This document shows, one piece after another, positions 22,999-32,439 of a stretch of 64,000 nt of DNA (the first letter of the stretch is position 1; each line of letters begins with the position of its first letter). Source of the DNA: Malaya genurostris (taxonomy: Eukaryota; Arthropoda; Insecta; Diptera; Culicidae); assembly GCF_030247185.1 (NCBI RefSeq), contig NC_080571.1, positions 109,513,128 through 109,577,127 on the forward strand. Reading direction: 5' to 3'. The notes under the pieces were generated by a model. It saw nothing but the letters and a program-made list of their open reading frames with translations. It did not search any database and was not told the origin of the DNA. The position numbers were made by a program, and so were the translations under genes.

Positions 22999-24441
22999 AT
23001 GATGGGTGAATGTGTGAAGTGTAAGGAAAAAATAACCATATCAGATATTAGAATAACATGTTCAGTTTGCGAGAATGGCTATCACCAGCGCTGTACTGGG
23101 CTTACGAGAGTCATGGCCGGTTGGGTTTCAGATACACCGGCGCTTTTGTTTAAATGTGCTGATTGTTTGGAAGGTGCCGCGGTGTCTAATATGATGCCAA
23201 AGGATGATGTTCTTTCGCTCATTAGTAATATGAAGAAGGAGATGGAGAAATTCAAATCCATCACTGATTCGTTTGCTGCTGTGCGGGAGAGTATCGAGGC
23301 ACATATTAATATCGCGATAGAGAGTGGAATCGAGAGACTGATCAGATCTTCCAATGATGCTCTGGAGAGCAAAATGGCCTGTTTAGAAAACAGTGTGGCC
23401 AAAAAGTTGGAAGATTTGAAAAGTTTCGTGATTAAGAATAATCAGCGCAACGATAATGAATTGGTCGTAATGAAGAGAAAGAAAATTGTTGCAGATAGAA
23501 AGACTCATTCGGAGTCAGATGGAAATCCCAGACGCAAAAGAAAAATTATGTCTAATACTGATGATGAACCACATGATAAAAATATTGATAATGATAGTAA
23601 TGACGAAGTTTTTGATAAAAATAATAAAAAGTCATACGCGGATGTTCTTTCTGGTAAATTAGCTAGAAATAGAACGAAAAGTAACAGAAAACGTAAGACT
23701 CGCTCGGTTATTATGATTGAACCTATTGAGTCTTCGCAAACAAGTGATGACACGAGACAATTTTTGAAGGGTAGGTTGAATCCAAGAACACATAAAATTA
23801 GTAATTTCAAAAATGGTAAAGATGGCTCGATTATTGTTGAGTGTGCAGCAGGAGAGGATATTCAGTCAGTGAAAGAAAACATTGAAAGCAATTTAGGTAC
23901 TGAATACAATGCTGTTATACCCAAGCCCGGGAAACCAAAACTGAAAATAGTGGGGATGAGTGATCGATATTCCTCTGATGTATTTATTGACCTATTGAAA
24001 AGCCAAAATCAGGAAATTTCGATTGAAGATGTAAAAGTTGTTGCTGACTTTGAGAATCCACGCTTCAAATATAACAAATTCAGTGTTATAATTGAGGTTG
24101 ATAAAAATACTTATTCTAGTTTGATGGCCGCCGGTAAGGTTTGCGTCGGCTGGGATAGGTGTTCGGTTTTCGAGTCGTTCAACGTATTGCGCTGTTTCAA
24201 GTGTGGTGAGTTTGGTCACAAGAGCACCGAATGTTTAAACAGTGAAAATTGTTCCAAATGTAATTCCGCACATAGAACATCTGAGTGTTCTTCAACTGAA
24301 TTCAAATGCGTTAATTGTCTGAAAATGAACAAAGAAAGGAAATTGAATTTAGACATTCACCATCCAGCGTTTAGTAAGCAGTGTCCTGTATATCTGAGAT
24401 TGCTTGAAACGAAAAAGAACAACATTATGTCAATGGAATAG
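22999..24441 (+). CDS. LINE ORF1 protein: PHD finger, coiled region, CCHC zinc knuckles
   Basis: Uninterrupted frame of 480 residues. Residues 5-56 form a C4HC3 PHD-type finger (C5/C8, C21/C24, H29/C32, C53/C56), common in ORF1 proteins of CR1-related LINEs. Residues 70-150 look helical and charged and could mediate self-association. Residues 160-235 are basic and Ser/Asp-rich. Near the C terminus lie two knuckles, C-x2-C-x4-H-x4-C (399-412) and C-x2-C-x3-H-x4-C (418-430), then a third Cys pair with His and Cys. The protein is expected to bind the element's RNA and form the ribonucleoprotein. It ends at TAG 24439-24441, which is followed by CAACTA. The ATG pair at 22999 is the first in frame and the PHD finger begins three residues later, so this start is well supported. 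Confidence 0.9.
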   Translation: MMGECVKCKEKITISDIRITCSVCENGYHQRCTGLTRVMAGWVSDTPALLFKCADCLEGAAVSNMMPKDDVLSLISNMKKEMEKFKSITDSFAAVRESIEAHINIAIESGIERLIRSSNDALESKMACLENSVAKKLEDLKSFVIKNNQRNDNELVVMKRKKIVADRKTHSESDGNPRRKRKIMSNTDDEPHDKNIDNDSNDEVFDKNNKKSYADVLSGKLARNRTKSNRKRKTRSVIMIEPIESSQTSDDTRQFLKGRLNPRTHKISNFKNGKDGSIIVECAAGEDIQSVKENIESNLGTEYNAVIPKPGKPKLKIVGMSDRYSSDVFIDLLKSQNQEISIEDVKVVADFENPRFKYNKFSVIIEVDKNTYSSLMAAGKVCVGWDRCSVFESFNVLRCFKCGEFGHKSTECLNSENCSKCNSAHRTSECSSTEFKCVNCLKMNKERKLNLDIHHPAFSKQCPVYLRLLETKKNNIMSME

Positions 24442-24447
24442 CAACTA
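24439..24447 (+). promoter_or_regulatory. Candidate stop-codon readthrough signal UAG-CAA-CUA between ORF1 and ORF2
   Basis: The ORF1 stop and the six bases after it match the type I readthrough consensus UAG-CAR-YYA exactly. ORF2 follows in the same frame with no other stop for 905 codons. No ATG exists in that frame before 24514, which is inside the endonuclease domain. Readthrough would give an ORF1-ORF2 fusion. The motif match is seen; its use is inferred. Confidence 0.6.
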
Positions 24448-27189
24448 ATCGATGGGAGGCATTCAGATATTTTGTATTTGAACATAGCCGGTTTGTCTTC
24501 TAATTATGTCGCAATGCGTCATCTTATAGAGGATAGACATCCTTCATTAGTTTTGCTCTCAGAGACACATATTGTTGATTCTGACGCTTTCGATCAGTTC
24601 AGTGTTCCGGGTTACACTGTTGCTTTTTGCTTGTCCCATTCCAGGCACACGGGTGGAGTTGCAATTTACGCCAGAGAATCAATTAAATTCAGCATTCAAT
24701 CAAACGAAGCAGTTGGAAATAATTGGTTCTTGGGTATATCAGTTGAAAGAGGCATGCAGATGGGACATTATGGAGTCGTTTACCACTCTCCAAGTTCAAG
24801 CGACCGCCAGATTCTGGAAATTCTAGAAAACTGGTGGGAGAATTTCGTCGATTTTGGTAAACTAAATATTATTACTGGAGATTTTAATATTGATTGGCTC
24901 AGTGATCAAGGCTCGAATCAATTGAAACAGTTAGCAGAATTCTTCAATTTGAGGCAAACTGTGAATGAATTTACAAGAATTTCGAGATACAGTAAAACAT
25001 TGATAGATCACGTGTATTCCAATTTCGACGGTGTTTATTCAAATGTGGAATCCGATTGCAAGATTTCAGATCATGAAACAATTGCAATTTCCGTAACGAG
25101 TAGCTCTAGAAATGAGGAAGATACGGTGAAAATCAAGTGTTGGAAAAACTATTCAAAGCAAACCATATCTCGACTTGTATCAAGAAGCTTGGGTTGTACA
25201 CAGTTGACTGGAAATTTGGATCACAGGGCATCTATTCTTACTGACATATTAAAAAAGTGTACTAATGAATTAGTAACTGAAAAGTATGTTAGTTTGAACA
25301 GCTCGAGTAGTTGGTACTCAATAGACCTCTTACGGTTAAAACGGGAGAGGGATAAACAGTACAAGAGATTCTGTAGAACTAACAATGATAGTCACTGGAG
25401 TAGATATACACAAGCACGAGATATTTATTCACGGGCCATGAAGAAGACTAGATATGAATACATACAGAGGAGAATCGATCAAAATCAACAAAACAGTAGA
25501 GAGTTATGGAAAATTCTCAAACAGCTTATCAATCCTACACATAGTGCATCGAAAAGTATAACTTTTGACGGTATAGAAGAACACACAGAACAAATTATAT
25601 CTGAAAAGTTCAACAGTTATTTCATAAATAGTGTTCAGCAGATCAATCAAAGTATTGAATTGGTAGGTGAACCTGTTGAAATAACACAGCCGATGAATAA
25701 CTATTGTAGACTTGATAAATTTCAACCAATCACTTTTGAACAATTGAAAAATATTTGTTTTAATTTGGGAAAATCGACGGGTATTGACAATGTAAACTCA
25801 AAAGTGATACAGGATTGCTTTCATGTTATCGGACACGATCTACTGGATTTGGTAAATGAATCGTTGTACACGGGGCACGTGCCAAAAGTGTGGAAAGAAT
25901 CTCTGGTTGTTCCTATCCCCAAGGTTACTGGAACGGATAAAGCCGAGGAGTACCGTCCCATTAACATGCTGCACACGCTGGAAAAAAATTTGGAACTTGT
26001 TGTTAAAGATCAGCTGATTAACTATTTGAACTCAAACAGTTTGCTAATACCGGAACAATCGGGATATCGTAAGGGTCACTCTTGTGAAACCGCTTTGAAC
26101 CTAGTATTGGCAAAATGGAAGGAGAAAATCGAAGCCAAAGAGAGTATTTTTGCTGTGTTCTTGGATCTGAAGAGAGCCTTTGAAACAATTTCAAGACCTT
26201 TATTGTTGCAGACATTGTGGCGTTTTGGCATCGGGGGAATGGCACATGAATGGTTTGAAAACTATTTATGTGGTAGATCTCAAAAGACTGTTTTTAACGA
26301 TGTAATGTCTAGTTCCCTCGGCAATTCACTTGGTGTGCCTCAGGAAAGTGTGTTAGGTCCTATTCTATTTATCATGTATATTAATGATATGAAGCGAGTC
26401 TTACGTTTCTGTGATATAAATTTGTTTGCTGATGATACTGTTCTGTTCATTACGGCTAAAGGTTTCAATGAAGCTGTTGCACATTTAAACGAGGATCTAA
26501 GTTCGCTGGTTCGATGGTTAAAATTTAAGCAACTGAAACTAAACGTCGCGAAAACTAAATATATGGTTATTTCTTCTGTTAGCACCGGTCATGACGCCAA
26601 TGTGGAAATTGATGGTGAAATTATTGATCGCGTTAGAGAAATGAAGTATCTTGGAGTCATAATTGATGAAAAGTTAACATTCAAATCTCATATCAATAAC
26701 GTCATCAAGAAGATTGCCAAAAAATATGGTGTATTATGTCGTTTGAAAAATGACTTAACGACCCATAGTAAGATTCTTTTGTATAAAACAGTCATTTCAC
26801 CACACATTGACTTTTACCCATCCATTCTGTTTCTTGCTAATAACACACAAATCTTGAGATTACAGCGACTGCAAAATAAGATCATGCGATTAATTCAAAA
26901 ATGTAGTAGATATACCTCCTCAGATTTTCTACTGAACGCATTACAATGGCTTTCAGTGAAACAGAGAATTTACTACTTAACCATGGTATTTATTTTCAAG
27001 ATATTAAATGGCATGCTGCCTCGATATTTGTGTGATCGAGTTGAAAGAGGAACTGATTTGCATAGGTACAATACTAGAAACGCGTCTGATGCTAGAACAC
27101 CAAGCTTTTTGTTAGCCAGATCGCAAAACTCATTGTTTATTTTGTTTATTTTGGGGAGCAGGGAAAAGCCCGATGGAGATGAAATATAG
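24442..27189 (+). CDS. LINE ORF2: APE-type endonuclease and reverse transcriptase (C terminus disrupted)
   Basis: The frame is open from the codon after the ORF1 TAG. Numbering from TTG 24472, the endonuclease shows LNIAGLSSN (4-11), LLSETH with the catalytic Glu (~29-34), GDFNIDW (~140), IDHVYSN and SDHE near residue 200. The RT shows EYRPINML, SGYRKGHSCETAL, the first catalytic Asp in FLDLKRAF (D565), FADD (D654/D655), LNVAKTKYM and the YLGVIID thumb motif. One oddity is the conserved PQG, which here is PQE (codon 26344-26346, GAA). The C terminus is broken by a ~137-bp insertion. Beyond it another frame resumes the family's YKGI..N.MP motif to a stop near 27380. The first ATG (24514) would drop the N-terminal endonuclease strand. 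The protein would nick target DNA and copy the RNA at the site. Confidence 0.85.
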   Translation, partial: QLIDGRHSDILYLNIAGLSSNYVAMRHLIEDRHPSLVLLSETHIVDSDAFDQFSVPGYTVAFCLSHSRHTGGVAIYARESIKFSIQSNEAVGNNWFLGISVERGMQMGHYGVVYHSPSSSDRQILEILENWWENFVDFGKLNIITGDFNIDWLSDQGSNQLKQLAEFFNLRQTVNEFTRISRYSKTLIDHVYSNFDGVYSNVESDCKISDHETIAISVTSSSRNEEDTVKIKCWKNYSKQTISRLVSRSLGCTQLTGNLDHRASILTDILKKCTNELVTEKYVSLNSSSSWYSIDLLRLKRERDKQYKRFCRTNNDSHWSRYTQARDIYSRAMKKTRYEYIQRRIDQNQQNSRELWKILKQLINPTHSASKSITFDGIEEHTEQIISEKFNSYFINSVQQINQSIELVGEPVEITQPMNNYCRLDKFQPITFEQLKNICFNLGKSTGIDNVNSKVIQDCFHVIGHDLLDLVNESLYTGHVPKVWKESLVVPIPKVTGTDKAEEYRPINMLHTLEKNLELVVKDQLINYLNSNSLLIPEQSGYRKGHSCETALNLVLAKWKEKIEAKESIFAVFLDLKRAFETISRPLLLQTLWRFGIGGMAHEWFENYLCGRSQKTVFNDVMSSSLGNSLGVPQESVLGPILFIMYINDMKRVLRFCDINLFADDTVLFITAKGFNEAVAHLNEDLSSLVRWLKFKQLKLNVAKTKYMVISSVSTGHDANVEIDGEIIDRVREMKYLGVIIDEKLTFKSHINNVIKKIAKKYGVLCRLKNDLTTHSKILLYKTVISPHIDFYPSILFLANNTQILRLQRLQNKIMRLIQKCSRYTSSDFLLNALQWLSVKQRIYYLTMVFIFKILNGMLPRYLCDRVERGTDLHRYNTRNASDARTPSFLLARSQNSLFILFILGSREKPDGDEI

Positions 27190-27273
27190 CAATTTCTCTC
27201 TCCAGCAGGCATAAAACCTCCTCATCTTTTGTATCAACAGATTACAATGATCCAACAGATACATTTGCGTTGT
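27137..27273. repeat. Insertion of an interspersed repeat into ORF2 3' end
   Basis: ORF2 breaks after TTGT (27133-27136), and the family's YKG motif resumes after a second TTGT (27270-27273). The 137-bp surplus is not a multiple of three. The inserted text ('ctccagcaggcataaaacc', 'ctcatcttttgtatcaac') recurs inverted and diverged at 51.165-51.295 kb, so it is a dispersed repeat. An alternative break at CTCAT (27129 and 27221) is possible. Confidence 0.6.
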
Positions 27274-27559
27274 ACAAGGGAATAAGTTTTTTCAATTCGA
27301 TGCCAAGAGAGATCAAACGCGCGGCGACATTGGTGGAGTTCAAAAAGTTATGTATTTCACACATAAAGTCCGCTTTGTAAGCAAATATTTAGTTAGTTAG
27401 TTCAATTTTTTTAGATTTTTTATTTTTTTACGTATTACGAAGATTGTATTTTTTTTTTGTTTATATATATTATTGTGAGACGTATTAAGTTACTATGTTC
27501 GGTATGATGATGATGGATTTTTAGTTTTATTGAGAGTTAAAAATAATGAGCAGTCTACA

Positions 27560-28000
27560 AACGTTTGAGCCTCGCGCGCGAAGCAGGTAGTGACTATTTG
27601 GAAAGCGAACAGGACTGGCCGAAGAGCCTTAGCATTCAGTGTGTTAAGTTTGCTCTTGACCTTGATTGCAAGGTTGGATAATAATTTAAGGAATAGATTC
27701 GGGAAACTAATTGGGATCGACAGTTGTTGATGGAATTGGGCTTGGCTCTGCTCATCCGCAGTCTCGTTACTCCATCGTAGCTGATGTGTGTAGCGATGAA
27801 CTGGTCCGGCGGGAGGGGCCAGGTGAATTACTGTCTGATACTGGTAAAGATATCGGGTTCGATTCCTGATGTGATCAAGGATCTTCCCGGGTTGGAAATT
27901 TTCTTGATTTACCCTGGATAGTAAATCCGAGATATTTGAATGTTATTTTGTGGTCAGTCGTTCTTTTGAAGAAAAATCTATACCTGCTAGATTAATCAGA
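27560..28000 (+). mobile_element. SINE-like sequence with B-box (27.8-27.97 kb)
   Basis: A B-box-like GGGTTCGATTCC near 27857 follows a 'ggtaaagatatc' arm. Downstream 'ttcccgggttggaaattttc' and 'ttgatttaccctgg' resemble the tail of a mosquito tRNA-derived SINE. No target duplication was found. 27560-27790 is unassigned. Confidence 0.45.
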
Positions 28001-28129
28001 TCGTTTTCTTTTGTTTACTGGTTAAGATATGTGCAAAAATATTAATTATCATTTAGATAACTCGTTCTGCTCACACCTTTGTAGGGGTATGAGGTGGGAC
28101 CATCATCATCATCACTTTGACACTCATCG

Positions 28130-29104
28130 CCCTGCAACTGCGGAACGGGAAGTCGGATCCGGATGAAATTTCACAGTAGGTTTAAAAATAGTATGAACTT
28201 TAATTCAAATCCAGATTTGTCAAAATCGGTTCAAGCATCGCAGAGAAATCGAAGTGAATTTAGTTCAAGGAGTTTTTCTTCTTCACTTTCGGTGCTCTCG
28301 GAACAGGAAAAGAGGGGACCAGCAGTGCCGAATTAAGTTTTTGTGCCCACAAAATAACAAGCTCTACAAACTAGAGAATTTATCAGACAGTTTTATGGTA
28401 TTTGTACCTATTTTTAATCATCGTTCGTGGAAAAATACTAATAAAATTAGTAATTTTCCACTTATCACGCTTCCGTTCTGGAACCGGAAGTCGGATTCAG
28501 ATAAAATATTCTACAAGTTTTTAGGATATCATAATACCTTTCATTGGAATCTTAATTTGCGGAAATCGGTTGAGTTCTTCCAGAGATAATTGAGTGTAAA
28601 CTTTTTCTCAAATTTCACATATTACCATATAACTCCGGAACCGGAAGTCACATTCAAATGAAATTCAATAGCAAGCTATGGGACCATTATACAATAGCAA
28701 GCTATGGGACCATTATACCTATACCATTATCTTAGTTTGTGAAAATTGGTTCAGCCATCTCTGAAAAAAGTGAGTGCATATTTTTTTCATTTTTTTGGTA
28801 CATATCATCATATATCTCCGGAACCGGAAGTCGGATCAAAATGAAATTCAATAGCAGGCTATGGGACTATGAGACCTTTCATTTGAATCTTTGTTTGTGA
28901 AAATTGGTTCAGCCATCTTTGAAAAAAGTTAGTGCATATTTTTTTCATTTTTTTGGTACATATCATCCTATATCTCCGGAACCGGAAGTCGGATCAGAAT
29001 GAAATTCAAAAGTAGGCTATGGGACTATGAGACCTTTCATTTGAATCTTTGTTTGTGAAAATCGGTTCAGCCATCTTTGAGAAAAGTGAGTGCATATTTT
29101 TGTT
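28130..29104 (-). repeat. Tandem array of the CCGGAACCGG family, six units
   Basis: The box CCGGAACCGGAAGT or a close variant starts near 28140, 28298, 28478, 28635, 28818 and 28976. Spacings are about 158, 180, 157, 183 and 158. The 183 is explained by a 26-bp local duplication ('caatagcaagctatggg..' at 28670-28722). Each unit carries 'atgaaattcaatagcaggc', 'gacctttcatttgaatc' and 'gaaaatcggttcagccatc'. The last two units are nearly identical, the first two much decayed. Confidence 0.85.

Positions 29105-29182
<78 letters not shown>
29105..29182. repeat. (CA)n microsatellite closing the CCGGAACCGG array
   Basis: About 39 CA units. It leads into 'gtcgagctgagtcgaatgg' and 'cggccctccgggcctcgg', the other half of the same repeat family read on the minus strand. 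Confidence 0.97.
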
Positions 29183-29184
<2 letters not shown>

Positions 29185-29288
29185 GTACGAACGCACACAC
29201 AGGCCTTTGATCAGTTCGTCGAGCTGAGTCGAATGGTATATGACATTCGGCCCTCCGGGCCTCGGTTAAAAAGTCGATTTTCACAGTG

Positions 29289-29327
29289 CACAGTGGTCCG
29301 GATCCACAATTTAGGGGGACAAAAACA
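29289..29327 (+). other. Transib left end: heptamer-23-nonamer, RSS-like
   Basis: CACAGTG (29289-29295), 23-nt spacer (29296-29318), ACAAAAACA (29319-29327). The heptamer equals the V(D)J consensus, and the nonamer differs from ACAAAAACC at one base. Confidence 0.85.
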
Positions 29328-29485
29328 TTTGTGGCTTAGCCTTATACTTTAGAGTTTTGATGTCTTCGGAACAAATGATCAGTGAAAGATAAGCCATTTT
29401 TTGAAGTATAAGTATACTCTATTCGATAATGCTATTACAGGATCAGACGTTAATAGAAATCGTTTGAATACATTTTCTAGATTCA

Positions 29486-30461
29486 CTAACTCTCTTGCGC
29501 TTCCTTACTGTACATACCAATAGGAAGCAAAGCATGTTTTATAATTGCAGTCCCATGCACCAGAAGTTTATGCACGGTTGGCGACAGAGCATACCATCCA
29601 TACAGCTCCACAAAACGAATTCTTGTTTGTTCAGTAAACTCCTGGAAAGCAGGTACCGAAATCTTCACATTGCTGTTTATCAACGTTAAGATTATAAAAA
29701 ATCGTTCAAGTATATTTCCATTTAACTCGATGATTTGCGCTACTGTGTTATATTCTTTGAAAAATCTACGGGCCCATATATCATCATTCGAGTTGCCGCC
29801 TCCAAGTAGTGGTTCACCAATACCAGACCCTGTCAGCTTGGAGCGAAATCAATCTTCATTATAGGAACGCCATCGCACGGCATCACTTTCAACATATCAT
29901 GTCAATTGTGTGGGTGCGCAGTGCTGCTATTTTTGCGCGCAAGAATTTGACATTTCTCTTCCCTACTTCTATGTACGAGATTCGATGCGGACTCACCTGA
30001 GGGCACCATGCTCGCGAAAAAGGATGTTTCCAATGAGTTATTCTGGAAATGTGCGAGCTGGATATCTTGTTAATATGATGTCTTTGCTAATACGTAACCC
30101 TAGCTGCTCTTTTAATGCCGTTAGTATGTTTGTCTCTTGTTCCTTGACATGCTGATTTTGTCGGTTTCTCAATGTGCAAACAATAACTCACTTTTAGCCA
30201 AAGTTCCATAGATCGAATCATTGCGTGTAGAGGCGAAATTCCAAATTGATATTTGTTTGGATTATTCTCATTTGTTTCAGTTCTTGAAAAATTCAGAGCT
30301 TTTCCTGAGCGCTTGCTAATGTACCAAGCTTGGGAGTGTATGCCTGTTATGTCGTTTAACACTTTCGTATCGTTCAGGCAGAACACTAGCTTCGTTGATA
30401 CAAATACTTTCCCCAGTACTGTGAGAGAAAGCTCTGCAATTTCTGCATTTACTTTGTCCAC
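29486..30461 (-). pseudogene. Transib transposase relic (RAG1-core relative)
   Basis: Minus-strand coding pieces at 30087-30461 and about 29486-29811. The first reads ...GIHSQAW..KRSGKALNFSRTE then FGISPLHAMIRSMELWL, a block that Transib proteins share with the RAG1 core (F-G-[IV]-[ST]-P-[ML]-H-A-x-I-R-x-x-E). The second reads through a helical stretch to YGWYALSPTVHKLLVHG and ALLPIGMYSKEAQES, again a Transib/RAG1-like block (P-x-[ST]-V-H-K-[VI]-L-[IV]-H-G ... LPIG.xSEEAQE). Between them lies an unrelated ~265-bp repeat (29822-30086). Stops and gaps exclude activity. The family call is from motif memory; a profile search would settle it. Confidence 0.7.
29822..30086. repeat. Dispersed repeat inside the Transib, inverted partner at 63.7-64.0 kb
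   Basis: It runs from 'cagaccctgtcagcttgg' to 'ttaatatgatgtctttg' and matches 63710-63980 in inverse orientation at roughly 90 percent. The copy is flanked by CCAATAC and CTAATAC, a possible duplication. Frames across it (29809-30155) are not genes. Confidence 0.75.
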
Positions 30462-31456
30462 TTCCTGCTGTTAGTTCCGTGTTTTCCTTTTGAAAGATTA
30501 TTATTTTGGGCAGCAAAGGGAAACAGATGAAGAATAATTGTTGTTCCAGATTATTCAGCCTTCTTGATCAACAATCAATAGCGCAAGAGAGTTGAAATAA
30601 ATCAATTCGCAAGTATAGGCAGTTCCATCCGCATAACTTCAATTGTTTAGTGAATCTAGAGGATGTATTCAAACGATTTCTTTTAACGTCTGATCCTGTA
30701 ATAGCATTATCGAATAGAGTAACAACCAACGTGAGTGTACTCCATCTTCCCGATTATGCAGCTGAATTAACATTTTTAATTTTAACACGCTAGAATACAG
30801 CAATACCTTATTTTAATATGTATAGCTAATAAATGTCTTACATGAAAGAGCATTTTTCATGTAAAAAACCCAATGTTTGAACACAATTTAAAAAATTTAA
30901 AAAAATATCTCCTCCGCCATTTTTTCTATAAACATGCTCGAAAGTATTTTCTATCAAATGAAAGAAACCGATTTTTTTTTCGTTTGCTCCAATGTTAGAT
31001 ATAGCAGTTTAAAAATTATCTGTTTTTGAACTATTTTTGCTCATAACTTCGGTTCAGAAAACGCTACCTTAATGCGCTAGTCATGAAAAAATTGGTTTCA
31101 ACAAACTCTAAAAGATATTCAAAGACACCAAAATCGAGAAGTGAATATTAAGAAAGCTAGAGCAAAAAATCTGATTTTTTTAGGAACACCCTAAGTTGAT
31201 CTATTAAAATAGCTGTAACACTAAAACCGTTAGAGATACTACAATAGTGTTTTCGGCAAAGTTGCTTGATATAAGTTTTCCTATAATTTTGCCGAAGGAT
31301 GCAGTCCTCTATCTCAACACATACGGAAAATAATTTTTGGATCACCCTAATAATAAGAACCACCCTAATACCATATACTTCAAAAAATGGCTTATCTTTC
31401 ACTGATCATTTGTTCCGAAGACATCAAAACTCTAAAGTATAAGGCTAAGCCACAAA

Positions 31457-31495
31457 TGTTTTTGTCCCCCTAAATTGTGGATCCGGACCACTGTG
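31457..31495 (-). other. Transib right end: heptamer-23-nonamer, RSS-like
   Basis: Read on the minus strand this has the same heptamer (31489-31495), a 23-nt spacer and the same nonamer (31457-31465) as the left end. Both ends are therefore of the 23-spacer kind. Confidence 0.85.
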
Positions 31496-31735
31496 CAGTG
31501 ATTGCATAGTCTTTCTATATGAGAAAGGCAAAAATCAACATCAAAATTCTGTATGTTGCTATATTTTTTTCCCTTTGTTCCGATGTATATAGTTGTGTGG
31601 TTTAAAACATTTCTCGCAAACAAGTCAGTCTCTAGTATAAATGCATCATTACAATTCTGGAAGTGAAGGAGTTAAAGTTGCGAAATTCACACAATCAACT
31701 AATACTAACGATTATTCATTCGTATTTCCGCCCTT

Positions 31736-32131
31736 CAGTTATGTCTGTGAAATTACTCACCCGCCCTGTTTCATATAATAATATATGGGGCATTCAACGC
31801 AAAATCAGCCACCCAACTATTTTTTTTCGGTAAAGAACTCGAAAATATTCGGCACGTATTTTTTTATTTCAATATGATTTTTTTTTAAATTTTGCGTTTT
31901 CAAAAAAGAGCCTGTAAACTGTAAAATTTAATAAAGATACAAAAATTCGTCCAACACATGAAATGTGCGTCTTTTCCTTAGCTTTCAAAAAGCGATTCCA
32001 TTAAACAACCTTCAAAGTTAATATAATGAAAAAAGTTATTAAATTAATAAACAAATAAAAAAAAATCAAACTTGGGCCTAATTTTTTTTTGTTTAAAAAA
32101 AGGCGGGTGGGTAATGTCAGAGACATAACTG
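31736..32131. mobile_element. MITE, 396 bp, ~30-bp inverted ends
   Basis: The left end CAGTTATGTCTGTGAAATTA and the right end, inverted, CAGTTATGTCTCTGACATTA both continue into C.CACCCGCC. The interior has T- and A-rich stretches and 'ctttccttagctttcaaa'. An inverted partial copy of the interior lies at 33955-34185. No target duplication is clear. Confidence 0.7.
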
Positions 32132-32439
32132 GATGTCGTGAATACGAAAACAAATGACATGTTCCTTAACACTTCCGAATATCAATTAGTTGATCAATTA
32201 TATGAATTATACAAGCATTCCCCTTTTTCACATTTTTCGCAAAAACAAAGAAGGCTTCACTTGATCTCGATTACAGTGAGTTTCACACAGCGAAAAGTGC
32301 AAAAATCTAACCAATCTTGTCGGAAGCGAAACTAGCTGTGCAGGCGACACAAAACACATCTGCTCGCAGTGGCGATAGAATCCAAACTGATTCAATTTTT
32401 GTTAAGAGATTTCCTTTTATGTGATTTCGTTTGTAGCTT

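Larger units (their letters stand above)
22690..27530 (+). mobile_element. Near-complete CR1/L2/Daphne-group LINE
   Basis: It has a 5' UTR of about 300 bp with a GC-rich stretch (22860-22890), ORF1 (22999-24441), ORF2 in the same frame (24442-27189, frame resumes to 27380 after an insertion) and a short T-rich 3' UTR. The end near 27515 carries the trinucleotide run 'gtatgatgatgatgg', as is usual for this group in place of poly(A). No target duplication was found, so both limits are estimates. The APE endonuclease and RT motifs and the PHD-finger ORF1 place it in the CR1/L2/Daphne/Crack assemblage. I cannot pick the clade without a tree. Confidence 0.8.
29289..31495 (-). mobile_element. Transib-superfamily DNA transposon, degenerate, RSS-like termini
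   Basis: The element is 2207 bp and bordered by CAGTG at 29284-29288 and 31496-31500, a 5-bp duplication in the C...G form usual for Transib. Terminal inverted repeats of about 120 bp are nearly identical. Each begins CACAGTG, followed by 23 nt and ACAAAAACA. It interrupts a CCGGAACCGG-family copy within 'caatcactgtgaaaatcg'. The transposase is on the minus strand and broken. An inner block near the left end (29415-29500) also pairs with 30640-30722, so the right inverted repeat seems split by about 650 bp of later sequence (30724-31370), which includes 'ggatcaccctaataataag'. A second repeat (29822-30086) sits in the transposase region. Confidence 0.85.

Noticed and set aside
29289..31495. 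hAT assignment for the 2.2-kb element, because CAGTGGTCC resembles hAT ends
   Set aside because: The duplication is 5 bp (CAGTG), not 8 bp; the heptamer sits at the exact end and the coding motifs fit Transib better.
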